A DNA stretch of 30,200 nt, from NCBI GenBank assembly GCA_945787595.1, contig CALZJV010000091.1, positions 1 to 30,200 on the forward strand, written 5' to 3'. The notes beneath the pieces were generated by a model. That model saw only the letters and a program-made list of their open reading frames with translations, was not told the origin of the DNA and searched no databases. Made by a program: the position numbers and the translations under genes. This document shows positions 1-7,274 of this stretch, one piece after another; the stretch's first letter is position 1; every line of letters starts with the position of its first letter. This stretch comes from an uncultured Desulfobacterales bacterium. GTDB taxonomy: Bacteria > Desulfobacterota > Desulfobacteria > Desulfobacterales > JAFDCJ01.

Positions 1-89
1 TCCTTATCGGCCTCACGGCCAAAGGTCATGGTTCCCATACACAAGCTTGAGACCTGGATGCCGGTTTTTCCTAAAAAGCAGTATTCCAT
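1..89 (-). CDS. Aldo/keto reductase, N-terminal fragment (runs off window)
   Basis: Reading the minus strand from the ATG at 89-87 gives 29 codons beginning [20 protein letters not shown] and continuing into MTFGREAD before the window edge. The LGxTGxxVSxLxxGTMTFG pattern is the first strand-loop of NADPH-dependent aldo/keto reductases, which reduce aldehydes and ketones in the cytoplasm. A GGGAG ribosome site lies at 100-96, six bases upstream of the ATG. Only the first tenth of the protein is visible, so the catalytic Asp-Tyr-Lys-His residues and the substrate cannot be judged. The gene is transcribed away from asd. Confidence 0.8.
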   Translation of the reverse strand, partial: MEYCFLGKTGIQVSSLCMGTMTFGREADK

Positions 90-140
90 TTTTGGCTCCC
101 TTCTGCTATATGTTCCCAACCCGGACAAGCCGGAATTGAG

Positions 141-200
141 TATTGACGATTGAAGATTGAAGATTTATGGTATCGCTTCGCTCTGTCTTTTCTAATTAAA
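141..200. repeat. Dispersed TTGAAGATT-type repeat, copy 1
   Basis: Contains GATTGAAGATTGAAGATT followed by TCGCTTCGCTCTG and CTTTTCT. The same order of parts is found inverted at 23170-23240 (the rpoD-distal side of the dynamin/YcaO junction), with only a few differences over about 48 bases. It does not code. It lies in the 695-base gap between the aldo/keto reductase start and asd, a gap that otherwise holds the foldback at 311-692 and no convincing gene. Confidence 0.7.
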
Positions 201-310
201 TCGATAGAATTGCTTAAATATACAATCTGGCTATGCCATAAATCATGTGCAAATATGATGTGATTTCAATAAATTGGTACTAAGTACATGCGATTTACTG
301 TAAAGATGAG

Positions 311-692
311 GGGTAACCGTTCACAGGTTCAGAGTTCAACGTTCAGGGTTAAGGACAAAAATTAAAAACCCGAAGTCCTCGTTAAAAAGGCTCATTTTCC
401 CAAATAGTTGCCAATTTGAATCCGAATTTTGGATTAGGCTTGACGAAGCTGACGCTTTTCTCGTAAATACGCATCCCAAATGCAGTCCAGGGACGAGAAT
501 GGAACCCCTGGCCCAGACCTGGCATGTCAAGATGTGGTGGTGGAAAGCCAATCCCATAGAATGTGAAAGCAATTTCATAGACACATCACGTCGCGCTCTC
601 CGAGGCGTAGGCTACGAGCCCGCTTCCAGCCCGTAGGCTTACAGGCCGGAGGGGAGGCCAGGGCAGGCTTGAACCTTTGAACCCGTGAACGC
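311..692. repeat. Foldback element with GTTCA-rich inverted arms
   Basis: The left arm (311-352) reads as repeated GGTTCA/GTTCAACGTTCA units; the right arm (669-692) is the same kind of sequence in reverse orientation (TTGAACCTTTGAACCCGTGAAC). CGTTCAC-GGTTCA is shared by both arms once one is reverse complemented. The centre (353-668) has an 82-codon open frame on minus that shows no family resemblance and no ribosome site, plus a GC-rich stretch at 590-660 with CCCGCTTCCAG that recurs, inverted, near 8240-8265. A related GTTCA foldback lies at 13901-14099. Confidence 0.6.
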
Positions 693-784
693 CTACAGAT
701 ATAGATTTGAAATTCAAAAAAGGTTGACCCTCACGGTTAACCGGTTGCTTCGATTATTGTATTTTGCAAGGGGGATTTGACAAC

Positions 785-1793
785 ATGTCTGAGAAGAAAC
801 GAAACGTTGCCGTGGCTGGCGCAACCGGTGCGGTTGGCAATCAGATGATCAAGTGTTTGGAGGAGGCCAACTTTCCGGTCAGCTCCCTCAAGCTATTGGC
901 ATCTACCCGTTCTGTGGGAAGAATGCTACGATTTAAAGGTGAATTGATTGCAGTCGAAGAACTCGCCGAAGATTCTTTCAAAGGTATCGACATTGCCCTT
1001 TTTTCAGCCGGTGGCGGCACCAGTGAACGGTTTGCTCCCTATGCCGCCAAGGATGGCTGCGTTGTCCGCCTGGCGGATGGATCCGGATGTCCCGCTGGTG
1101 GTTCCGGAGGTTAACCCGCATGCCATCGCCAATTATACGAATAAGGGTATTATCGCCAATCCGAATTGCTCTACTATTCAAATGGTTGTAGCGCTGGATC
1201 CTATTCACAAAAAATACCATATCAAACGAATTGTGGTGTCCACATATCAGGCGGTATCCGGCACGGGGAAAAAGGCCATCGATGAGCTTTTTGACCAGAC
1301 CCGCGCAATGATAAATTTTTTGGACTATGAAAAAATGGTTTATCCCCATCGCATCGCCTTTAATTGCCTACCCCATATCGATACGTTTTTAGACAATGGA
1401 TATACCAAAGAAGAGATGAAAATGGTCCATGAAACCAGAAAGATTCTGGAAGACGATACAGTTGGGGTTACCGCGACAACCGTGCGGGTTCCGGTATTTT
1501 ACAGCCACTCCGAGTCCGTGAATGTGGAAACCAGAGAACCCATTTCCGCATCGCAGGTAAAATTGCTTCTTGGAAAGGCACCAGGGATTAAGGTGATGGA
1601 TGATCCGGAAGAAAATCTTTACCCCCTTGCAACTGACGGCGCCGGTCAGGATCTAACTCTGGTAGGCCGAATTCGCGATGATGAATCCGTCTCAAATGGA
1701 ATTAACATGTGGATTGTTGCAGATAATATTCGAAAAGGAGCGGCGACCAACGCAGTACAGATCGCTCAGATTCTGGCGGACGAATATCTATGA
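785..1793 (+). pseudogene. asd: Aspartate-semialdehyde dehydrogenase, frameshifted by an internal deletion
   Basis: Asd makes L-aspartate 4-semialdehyde from aspartyl phosphate with NADPH, feeding lysine/diaminopimelate, threonine and methionine synthesis. The ATG at 785 (AGGGGG about 10 bases upstream) opens MSEKKRNVAVAGATGAVG, the NADP-binding GxxGxxG loop. This frame runs well to AAKDGCVV (about 1063-1071), then loses homology. The protein resumes in another frame as SAWRMDPDVPLVVPEVNP and is normal to the TGA at 1791, with the catalytic cysteine in NPNCSTIQM and the HSESVNVE region present. The family has [VI]IDNSS between these two blocks; those residues are missing, and a loss of 14 bases at about 1071 fits both the missing codons and the frame change. 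It is either a true pseudogene or an assembly error: asd is normally essential, so a second copy would be needed. greA follows after 28 bases. Confidence 0.9.
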
Positions 1794-1821
1794 GAATTTT
1801 CGATTGAAAAAGGAGTATGCC

Positions 1822-2289
1822 TTGGATCGAGTACCGGTCACCCAAGAGGGTTATGAAGCTCTTAAAAAAGAGTTGGAGAAATTAAAACGAGTTGAACGCC
1901 CTCAAAATCTTAAAGCAATTGAAGAGGCCCGCGCGCATGGTGATCTCAGCGAAAACGCGGAATTTGCAGCAGCCAAGGATCGCCAGGGATTTATCGAAGG
2001 ACGGATCGGTGAATTGGGGTTCAAGTTGGCCAATTCTGACATTATCAATCCGGATAAGCTGCCCAAGGACAGAGCAGTGTTCGGCCACAGAGTGTTGCTC
2101 GAAAACATAGACACCGGTGAAGACGTAGAGTATCAGCTGGTGGGTCCGGATGAATCCGATATTGAGCGAGGACGAATTTCAATTTCTTCACCCCTCGGCA
2201 GAGCCATTTTAGGGAGAAAGCCGGGAGACGAACTGACAATCGTGGTGCCGGGCGGAAAGCGCGTGTATGAGTTGGTGGAGATTATATAA
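1822..2289 (+). CDS. greA: Transcription elongation factor GreA
   Basis: GreA binds the secondary channel of RNA polymerase and stimulates cleavage of the backtracked transcript 3' end. The 155-residue product starts at TTG 1822 (MDRVPVTQEGYEALKKEL), seven bases after AAGGAG at 1809-1814; ATG 1817 is out of frame, and upstream in-frame codons would extend into asd without any family match. The N-terminal coiled-coil hairpin carries the loop signature GDLSENAEFAAAKD with the acidic pair that positions Mg2+. The C-terminal FKBP-like domain (about residues 80-155) ends in GGKRVYELVEII. Length matches the family (about 158). It follows asd closely and is probably co-transcribed with it. Confidence 0.95.
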   Translation: MDRVPVTQEGYEALKKELEKLKRVERPQNLKAIEEARAHGDLSENAEFAAAKDRQGFIEGRIGELGFKLANSDIINPDKLPKDRAVFGHRVLLENIDTGEDVEYQLVGPDESDIERGRISISSPLGRAILGRKPGDELTIVVPGGKRVYELVEII

Positions 2290-2398
2290 GTTTAGGTCTC
2301 TGAATTGATATTCTGCTGCGGCAGGAAAAACACATAATTTCTTCGAGGCTCACCACTGGTCCTTGAAGATGGAATGATTGGGATAATGGAGGTATGTT

Positions 2399-2608
2399 GT
2401 GGCCCGTATTACAATTGAAGATTGCCTGCGCAAAGTGAATAACCGATTTTTAATCGTTAACATGGTTGGCAAACGGGTGCGACAGATCCGTGAAGGATCC
2501 GATTACCTCGTCAGCTCACCGAAAAATGAAGATATAGTCGTTTCACTGAGAGAAGTTGCTGCCGGAAAAGTTGTATCCAAAAAAAAAGCAGATGTGCCGG
2601 AAGAATAA
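2399..2608 (+). CDS. rpoZ: RNA polymerase omega subunit
   Basis: A 69-residue protein starting at GTG 2399 (MARITIEDCLRKVNNRFLIV) with GGAGG at 2388-2392, six bases upstream. The helix after the start and the RQI...A core are typical of omega, which wraps the C-terminal tail of beta-prime and helps polymerase assembly. The later helix usually reads KPTVIALREIAAGKV; here it is NEDIVVSLREVAAGKV, a normal variant. The C-terminal tail is basic (SKKKADVPEE). Lying directly after greA, it forms a small transcription-machinery group. Confidence 0.92.
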   Translation: MARITIEDCLRKVNNRFLIVNMVGKRVRQIREGSDYLVSSPKNEDIVVSLREVAAGKVVSKKKADVPEE

Positions 2609-2694
2609 ACGCCTGGCCTATCATCAGCGTGCAGAAAATAGCAGGTAACCTCAGCGGGGTTGCCCCCAATGGTGTTTGCCCTTATAAAAAAGCG

Positions 2695-2783
2695 AAAATC
2701 AGGAGGACTTCAGACCCTGTGTTGTTCCGCCAAAGGCGGACTTCACCCATGACGCCTTGGCTCTGAAGTCCTCCGACTTTTGC
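2695..2783. repeat. Large nested hairpin upstream of ttcA-like gene
   Basis: GGAGGACTTCAGA (2702-2714) is repeated as a perfect reverse complement, TCTGAAGTCCTCC (2762-2774). The outer flanks AAAATC and GACTTTT extend the pairing imperfectly. Inside sits a second hairpin, TCCGCC-AAA-GGCGGA (2726-2740), of a type found at four more intergenic sites in this window. The structure ends two bases before the first possible ATG of the next gene. It could be a small mobile palindromic element or an RNA structure in the leader; no T-tract follows, so it is not an ordinary terminator. Confidence 0.75.
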
Positions 2784-2784
2784 A

Positions 2785-3564
2785 ATGTTAGGGTATATTA
2801 ATTACACGACCTGGATCTTTGGAATCTCTTTGCCGAGCGAACGTAATTCATACAAGGCGCTGAACAGAGCCATGGGAAAGGCTTTGCATCGCTACCAGAT
2901 GATATCTGACGGTGATCGAATTATTGTGGGCGTCTCAGGTGGCGCGGACAGTCTCAGCCTGATGTGGATGTTATCCGAACGTCGAGCACGAATCCCGATA
3001 AACTATGACTTGTTTGCTGTCTATATCGATCCTGGTTTTGAAGGCAGTTTCGCCGAAGCACTCGAAGCCTATTGCGAAAAACTTGGATTTCGCCTCAGGG
3101 TTGAATATACGGATTACGGGGTCCGTGGGCACAGCTCCGATAACCGGGAGAATCCATGTTTTTTATGCTCCAGACTTCGTCGCAAGCGCCTTTTTGAAAT
3201 TGCGGATGAATTAGACTGTCGCAAATTAGCCTTGGGCCACAATAAAGATGATGTGATTGAAACCCTGTTCATGAACATCTGCTATGCAGGTGAAATCAGT
3301 ACGATGATGCCGTCCCAGACGTTTTTTCAGGATAAGTTTACCCTGATTCGCCCCCTGGCGTTTGCCGACGCGGGCTTGATCCGGCGTTTTTCCCGAGATC
3401 AAAGATTTCCGGATTTTGAAAATCCCTGCCCGACTGCCAAAATTTCAAAACGCCAGGAAATAAAATCCCTATTAAATCAGCTTTATCGTAGCAATAAAAA
3501 AATCAAAGGGAATATTTTTCGAGCTATGAGTCATGTCAGGCTTGAGTATTTGCTAAAATCATGA
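2785..3564 (+). CDS. ttcA: TtcA-family tRNA 2-thiocytidine synthetase (PP-loop, Fe-S)
   Basis: TtcA adenylates C32 of certain tRNAs and inserts sulfur. The PP-loop SGGADS is at residues 51-56 (numbering from ATG 2785). The CxxC pair is CFLC at 125-128 and a third cysteine (FENPCPT, residue 215) completes the three-cysteine set that holds the Fe-S cluster in characterised TtcA. LGHNKDDVIETLFMN is the typical second nucleotide-site block. The family core begins near SYKALNRAMGKALHRYQ, so the true start may be the TTG near 2836 or ATG 2872; no ribosome site is clear at 2785, which abuts the hairpin. The stop overlaps the folE2 start by four bases (ATGA), implying translational coupling. Substrate tRNA is inferred from family only. 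Confidence 0.8.
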   Translation: MLGYINYTTWIFGISLPSERNSYKALNRAMGKALHRYQMISDGDRIIVGVSGGADSLSLMWMLSERRARIPINYDLFAVYIDPGFEGSFAEALEAYCEKLGFRLRVEYTDYGVRGHSSDNRENPCFLCSRLRRKRLFEIADELDCRKLALGHNKDDVIETLFMNICYAGEISTMMPSQTFFQDKFTLIRPLAFADAGLIRRFSRDQRFPDFENPCPTAKISKRQEIKSLLNQLYRSNKKIKGNIFRAMSHVRLEYLLKS

Positions 3565-4349
3565 AGGATGTCCAAAACCAGCCCGATTTTCGCAACATCC
3601 CCATCGATAAGGTGGGAATTAAAAAACTTCGCTATCCCATCACCGTTCGGGACCGGCGGGAGGGTTCTCAGAACACCATTGCATTAATCAATATGTTTGT
3701 GGATTTGCCCCACAACAACAAAGGCACTCACATGAGCCGCTTTGTTGAACTATTACACCTACTGCGCCCGGAAGTTTCCTTGCAAAATTTTTCAGCCATA
3801 CTTGAAAACATGAAACAGCATTTAAAGGCGGCCTCAGCCCATCTTGAAATGACCTTTCCCTATTTTATTGAAAAGAATGCGCCTGTAAGTTCATCTCCGG
3901 GACTGATGGATTATACCTGCAGCATCATCGGAACTAGCGACCCAGCCGGAAAAGTCGATCTTGTATCAGAGGTTGTTGTACCGATCTCTTCGGTTTGTCC
4001 CTGTTCTCTGGAGATCAGTGACTGTGGTGCCCATAACCAGCGCGGCGAAGTATGTCTGAGCACCCGTTTCAAGAAATTCATCTGGATGGAAGATATGATC
4101 GAGCTGGTGGAGGCGTCCGCTTCCTGCGATGTCTTTTCTGTTCTGAAACGAGCTGATGAAAAATACGTAACGGAAAGTGCATTTGCCCATCCCAGATTCG
4201 TCGAAGATATTGTGCGTGATGTCGCTGAAAAGCTTAACGCGGATGATAACATCACCTGGTTTTCAGTGAGTGCCGAAAATTTTGAGTCGATTCACAACCA
4301 CAGTGCATATGCAAGTATCACCTCTAATGGAATGACGAATGACGAATGA
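3561..4349 (+). CDS. folE2: GTP cyclohydrolase I type B (FolE2)
   Basis: FolE2 converts GTP to 7,8-dihydroneopterin triphosphate, the entry to folate and, in many bacteria, queuosine synthesis. This is the metal-flexible alternative to FolE. The signature VCPCSLEISDCGAHNQRG is at residues 145-162, with the metal-binding Cys146 and the CGAHNQRG block intact. Length (262) is family-typical. The start overlaps the ttcA-like stop by ATGA, so the two tRNA/pterin genes are coupled. The last codons (NGMTNDE) and the TGA stop at 4347-4349 are written in an 8-base tandem repeat (AATGACGA), so the native C terminus has been overwritten or extended by repeat DNA. Confidence 0.93.
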   Translation: MKDVQNQPDFRNIPIDKVGIKKLRYPITVRDRREGSQNTIALINMFVDLPHNNKGTHMSRFVELLHLLRPEVSLQNFSAILENMKQHLKAASAHLEMTFPYFIEKNAPVSSSPGLMDYTCSIIGTSDPAGKVDLVSEVVVPISSVCPCSLEISDCGAHNQRGEVCLSTRFKKFIWMEDMIELVEASASCDVFSVLKRADEKYVTESAFAHPRFVEDIVRDVAEKLNADDNITWFSVSAENFESIHNHSAYASITSNGMTNDE

Positions 4350-4356
4350 CGAATGT
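4330..4356 (+). repeat. AATGACGA 8-base tandem repeat, three copies
   Basis: Three perfect copies of an 8-base unit (AATGACGA) plus a partial fourth. It supplies the last codons and stop of folE2. Downstream at 4380-4410 is a different short-period sequence (GCGTGTTGCGAGTTACGG and on) that in turn supplies the last codons of the opposing small gene. Confidence 0.85.
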
Positions 4357-4392
4357 CAAATTAAGGTATTTCATCAATTTGCGTGTTGCGAG

Positions 4393-4638
4393 TTACGGAT
4401 TGCGGGTTTGTTCACAGAATTTTTTTATCTGACCTCTTGAGACCTGCAGCTTGAGCAGATCATCAATACCGAATTCAAAGGCACCCTCCAGGTATTCGTC
4501 CGAAAAATTATTTTCACCTTGAAAATTGACGTGATGCCGGGTGACGACAGATCCGTTCCTTATTGGAAAAATCTGTGATTTTTCCTCTAAAACTATCCCC
4601 CAACTGATCTCCATTTCACAATAAATAGACTTTCCCAT
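4393..4638 (-). CDS. Small hypothetical protein (81 aa)
   Basis: MGKSIYCEMEISWGIVLEEK begins at ATG 4638. I do not recognise a family. Composition is protein-like (mixed acidic and hydrophobic, FSDEYLEGAFEFGIDDLLKLQVSRGQIKKF) and there is no other gene over it, so it is retained as a probable gene. No convincing ribosome site precedes the ATG. Its last residues (QTRNP) and TAA stop fall inside a short-period repeat, as happens to folE2 on the other strand. It converges on folE2 with only 43 bases between stops. Confidence 0.45.
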   Translation of the reverse strand: MGKSIYCEMEISWGIVLEEKSQIFPIRNGSVVTRHHVNFQGENNFSDEYLEGAFEFGIDDLLKLQVSRGQIKKFCEQTRNP

Positions 4639-4766
4639 ATAAGCCGATTAACCGGCCTGCAGCTTTATAACTTCAAATTCGCCCGGTTTGACAAAAACGA
4701 CTATATTGAATTCTTTCCCTTGCCCCAGGTTCAAAACGTTAGCCGCTTATCATCCTATTTTAATAC

Positions 4767-4792
4767 AACCGGCCAGAAGCCGGTTTTTTTTT
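4767..4792 (+). terminator. Rho-independent terminator-like hairpin
   Basis: AACCGGC (4767-4773), loop CAGAA, GCCGGTT (4779-4785), running into nine T residues. This is a textbook intrinsic terminator in plus orientation, yet the nearest plus-strand gene (folE2) ends 418 bases earlier. The transcript it ends could be read-through from folE2 or an unrecognised short RNA from 4640-4766, where I see no gene. Confidence 0.7.
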
Positions 4793-5035
4793 CCGTCTTT
4801 CATCTCTCCTGTTTCGAGCGTAGCCGAGGGATAACAAGTTTAAGTCCCATTTATGCCATTTGGCAAACTGCTAAATAAAGGGTATCTTTTGTGGAGCGAA
4901 TTGTTAAAATAACGTTTAAATGACGGGGTGGGGCGGTGAAAAAACAGCTACAAAACGCTACACGAAATAATGTGGGCGACTTACCAATACGGCAATAATT
5001 ATTTAGACAGGGTATGCTACGATTTAAGTGTTGTA

Positions 5036-5258
5036 TTCACCGCTGAGTCGCAGAGAACGCCGAGAAGTTATATTATTTAAAACTCGAAGTAGAGGGGGCA
5101 TCAAAAGATGCAATGAATGCGATTTTGCCCAAAGGGCTATTGTTTTCACTTTCTGACCTTGTTCACATCCTACTTCTTTTTAGCGTGGCTCAGCAGAAAG
5201 TGAAAAGGGAAAACTACCCTGCGTCCTTGGCGTCTCGAGCGCAGCGGGCGGTGAAAAT
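5036..5258. repeat. Foldback element, nested inverted repeats
   Basis: Outer arms: TTCACCGCTGAGTCGCAGAG (from 5036) and, reverse complemented from the right end, TTCACCGCCCGCTGCGCTCG. Inner arms: TTTTCACTTTCTG (5143-5155) and its perfect reverse complement CAGAAAGTGAAAA (5194-5206). No coding potential. With the terminator at 4767-4792 it accounts for most of the gene-free stretch 4639-5340; the rest (4793-5035, 5259-5340) shows nothing I can name. Confidence 0.6.
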
Positions 5259-5340
5259 ATATAAACCACAAGCAGGCTAAGTTACATAAGCTTTCGCATA
5301 AAAGTAAAATGAGTCTAATTTTAAGAAATGGCAATCACCG

Positions 5341-5613
5341 GCGCTGTTTCTTTCACCGGCAACCAACGCCCACGGCGACGGTCGTCTCAACCCCAGAGTG
5401 ATCAATACGGTGTTCAACGAGGTATGCAGCCTGGCCGGCGTCGAGGGTCACACGCCCCATGACGCCCGCCATGCCATGGGCCGGCACCTCATCGAGAAAA
5501 CCGGCAATATCGCAGCGGTTCAAAGGCAGCTCGGCCACATCAACGCAGCCTATTCTATTCAGTACGCCAGGGTCACCGACCAAGAGCTGGCTGAGGCATT
5601 TGATGATCGCTGA
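5341..5613 (+). pseudogene. Tyrosine recombinase (integrase) C-terminal fragment, copy 1
   Basis: The frame reads [20 protein letters not shown] and then [16 protein letters not shown]...[20 protein letters not shown]. This holds the HxxR box, the LGH histidine and the nucleophilic tyrosine of the C-terminal catalytic half of a phage/integrative-element recombinase, but the N-terminal two thirds are absent, since the frame is closed by a stop at 5305. The fragment ends normally (DDR, stop at 5611-5613). A second copy at 6400-6650 is 67/71 identical in protein over the last 71 codons. The tail is likely left from an integrated element. Confidence 0.88.
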
Positions 5614-5635
5614 TCTGCTTTTCGGATGAATCATT

Positions 5636-5836
5636 TTAATCTCTTTGGCCACGGCTTCGCATTGCCGCTTTGCTTATTTCTTCTATATTTTTATCCGGCC
5701 AAAGATTTCTTTGCCATTTGGTGTAGTCAAAGGGCTCACGCATGATTAGAGAAATAAAACGTTCTGCTTGAACCTCTCCTAATTTGGCAATTAGGGCCTC
5801 GATGCCCTTTATTTTTATTTCGGTATCAGTTATCAT
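5636..5836 (-). CDS. Small partner protein of PIN toxin (putative antitoxin)
   Basis: A 66-residue protein (MITDTEIKIKGIEALIAKLG...FDYTKWQRNLWPDKNIEEIS) whose ATG overlaps the stop of the PIN gene by four bases. Short, charged proteins with a KWQRxLW core accompany PIN proteins in related bacteria, from memory, so an antitoxin role is inferred from size, coupling and neighbour. The toxin-first order is the reverse of classical vapBC. No DNA-binding fold can be named from the sequence. Confidence 0.7.
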   Translation of the reverse strand: MITDTEIKIKGIEALIAKLGEVQAERFISLIMREPFDYTKWQRNLWPDKNIEEISKAAMRSRGQRD

Positions 5837-6273
5837 TTTTGTTCCTCTAAAATTTTTAGAAATTCCAAAGGATTAATCACACTAACCTCTTTGTAGGTGG
5901 AGCATTTTTTAAGTATTTCATCATCAGTCGTCAGAAAATAGTTTGCCTTTCCCTCAATAGCACATGCGATATGCAATGCGTCTTTCGCTTTTAATCCAAT
6001 TTCCGTCAACCCGTGTGTTCTGTTTAGAACAGACTCTTTCTCTTCAATATCAAGTTCGCCGAATTTTTTCCATTTTCTAATCGCGTTTTGTCTTTCTTCA
6101 AATGGGTTTTGTTTATTTTCAAAATCTAATATGTATGACCATATCAATTTTAAAGAGCCGTCTTTTATTCTCTCTTGAATATGTAATTTTGCCTCAGATT
6201 CCAATCTAATCCGTATTTGTGCCTGATCATCAAAGGGTCTGTTGAATGTGCAATTATCCAGATAAATTCTCAT
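5833..6273 (-). CDS. PIN-domain protein, probable VapC-like toxin
   Basis: 146 residues, starting MRIYLDNCTFNRPFDDQ: the first acidic residue of the PIN nuclease fold is Asp6 in YLDNC. The later LKAKDALHIACAIEGKANYFLTTDDEIL gives the DALH and TTDDEIL acidic positions expected for the metal-dependent RNase site, and VINPLEFL closes the domain. GGAG lies about five bases before the ATG at 6273. Translation is coupled to the 66-residue partner (four-base overlap). The pair sits between two copies of an integrase tail, which points to arrival on an integrative element. RNA target unknown. Confidence 0.8.
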   Translation of the reverse strand: MRIYLDNCTFNRPFDDQAQIRIRLESEAKLHIQERIKDGSLKLIWSYILDFENKQNPFEERQNAIRKWKKFGELDIEEKESVLNRTHGLTEIGLKAKDALHIACAIEGKANYFLTTDDEILKKCSTYKEVSVINPLEFLKILEEQK

Positions 6274-6280
6274 ATCACTC

Positions 6281-6297
6281 CGATAATGACCTTATCG
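6281..6297. promoter_or_regulatory. Inverted repeat, candidate operator of the PIN module
   Basis: CGATAA-TGACC-TTATCG, perfect 6-base arms, eight bases upstream of the PIN start codon and downstream of the predicted promoter. Autoregulatory operators of toxin-antitoxin operons often take this form; here it is inference from position and symmetry. Confidence 0.4.
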
Positions 6298-6356
6298 ACT
6301 CATCTCTTCACGATTAATCTATGTATTGGAAAATTTTTCTGTGCTGAGCTTTGAGC

Positions 6357-6385
6357 ATTATCGTGAAAATACAAAATAAAGTCAA
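6357..6385 (-). promoter_or_regulatory. Sigma-70-type promoter for the PIN module
   Basis: On the minus strand TTGACT (6385-6380), 17 bases, then GATAAT (6362-6357). Five of six matches in each box with ideal spacing; it points at the PIN gene 84 bases downstream. Confidence 0.6.
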
Positions 6386-6399
6386 TCAATATTGAGATC

Positions 6400-6650
6400 C
6401 CTACGCTCACGGTAACGGCCGACTTAATTCCAGGGTGACCAACACGGTTTTCAATGAGGTGTGCAGCCTGGCCGGCGTCGAGGGTCACACGCCCCATGAC
6501 GCCCGCCATGCCATGGGCCGACACCTCATTGAGAAAACCGGAAATATCGCAACCGTTCAAAGGCAACTCGGCCACACCAATGCGGCCTATTCAATCCAGT
6601 ACGCCAGGGTCACCGACCAAGAACTGGCTGAGGCGTTGGATGATCGGTGA
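6400..6650 (+). pseudogene. Tyrosine recombinase C-terminal fragment, copy 2
   Basis: Starts abruptly at [20 protein letters not shown] and keeps the same HDARH, LGH and Tyr boxes as copy 1, ending LDDR and TGA. Protein differences over the last 71 residues are only four (I/T, A/T, I/T, F/L). DNA similarity starts near 5362/6402 and stops at TGATCTGCTTTT just past both stop codons, so the duplicated block is about 260 bases. The two copies are direct repeats about 1,037 bases apart with the PIN module between them. Confidence 0.88.
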
Positions 6651-6678
6651 TCTGCTTTTGAACTCTCTTCAGTGGCCT

Positions 6679-6740
6679 TATATAGCGGTTGTCAAAAAAA
6701 CGTTTTGTTTTTCGAACGTTTTTTTCTACAACCACTTATA
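6679..6740. repeat. Long imperfect palindrome with A/T stems
   Basis: AAAAAAACGTT (6694-6704) pairs perfectly with AACGTTTTTTT (6715-6725). Pairing extends outward with a small bulge through GGTTGT / ACAACC and TATA / TATA. Total arms about 27 bases around a 10-base loop. The T-run could make it a weak terminator in either direction, but the GC-poor stem fits a small mobile palindrome or a recombination remnant at the end of integrase copy 2 better. The remaining sequence to 7028 is AT-rich and holds nothing I can name. Confidence 0.6.
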
Positions 6741-7028
6741 CCAACCTTCCGTATTTCAGAGCTTATTTTTGAAAAGAGGTGCAATCAGGCTATTTTTTTC
6801 TGAAGGCAATTTGAAAAACCCACAACCCGAATAAACCGGGAAAAATAAATCACAAATAATATCCAATTCAGATAAATTCTCAAAATAAGACTGGAATTGA
6901 TATGAAATAAAACATATGTTATCAATAAATAACCCAAGACTCGGGGTGTTTTCATCACGAACTTCTTTAAATAGCGGATTGAATATTCGGAAAAAAATAG
7001 AAAAAAGAAACTAAATAGAGGTATTAAG

Positions 7029-7274
7029 ATGAATACTGAAGATCTGTTATCACGGATTACAATAAATCCAAATGTCATGGTTGGCAAACCAACTATAAGA
7101 GGCATGAGAATTACCGTGGAACAAATTTTGCGTGCTTTGGCGGGCGGTGTTACAGTAAATGAATTGCTTCAAGATTATCCAGACCTCGAACAGGAGGATT
7201 TGCAGGCTGTATTTGCTTATGTCGCTAATCTTGTCGACGAAGAACAGGTTTTTCCAGTAGAGATTTCCGCATGA
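7029..7274 (+). CDS. DUF433 protein, antitoxin-type partner
   Basis: An 81-residue protein: MNTEDLLSRITINPNVMVGKPTIRGMRITVEQILRAL...DYPDLEQEDLQAVFAYVANL. The NPxVxxGKPTIRGxRITVxxIL pattern and the DYPxLxxEDLxAxxxYA block define DUF433, a winged-helix-like domain commonly encoded before DUF5615 PIN-like genes. GAGG at 7018-7021 serves the ATG. The stop overlaps the next start by ATGA, so the two are coupled. Probable role: neutralise and autoregulate the DUF5615 partner; inferred from family. Confidence 0.88.
   Translation: MNTEDLLSRITINPNVMVGKPTIRGMRITVEQILRALAGGVTVNELLQDYPDLEQEDLQAVFAYVANLVDEEQVFPVEISA

Noticed and set aside
336..584. 82-codon minus open frame in the gap before asd
   Set aside because: No family match, no ribosome site, and its end lies in the GTTCA foldback arm.
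4330..4356. CRISPR-like regular repeats
   Set aside because: The 8-base units are contiguous with no spacers; none of the window's repeats has CRISPR geometry.
6785..7105. 106-codon minus frame looking like a membrane protein
   Set aside because: The hydrophobicity comes from AT-rich DNA read in antisense; it overlaps the 5' end of the DUF433 gene. A 14-base match (CAGATAAATTCTCA) to the PIN gene start was judged chance.
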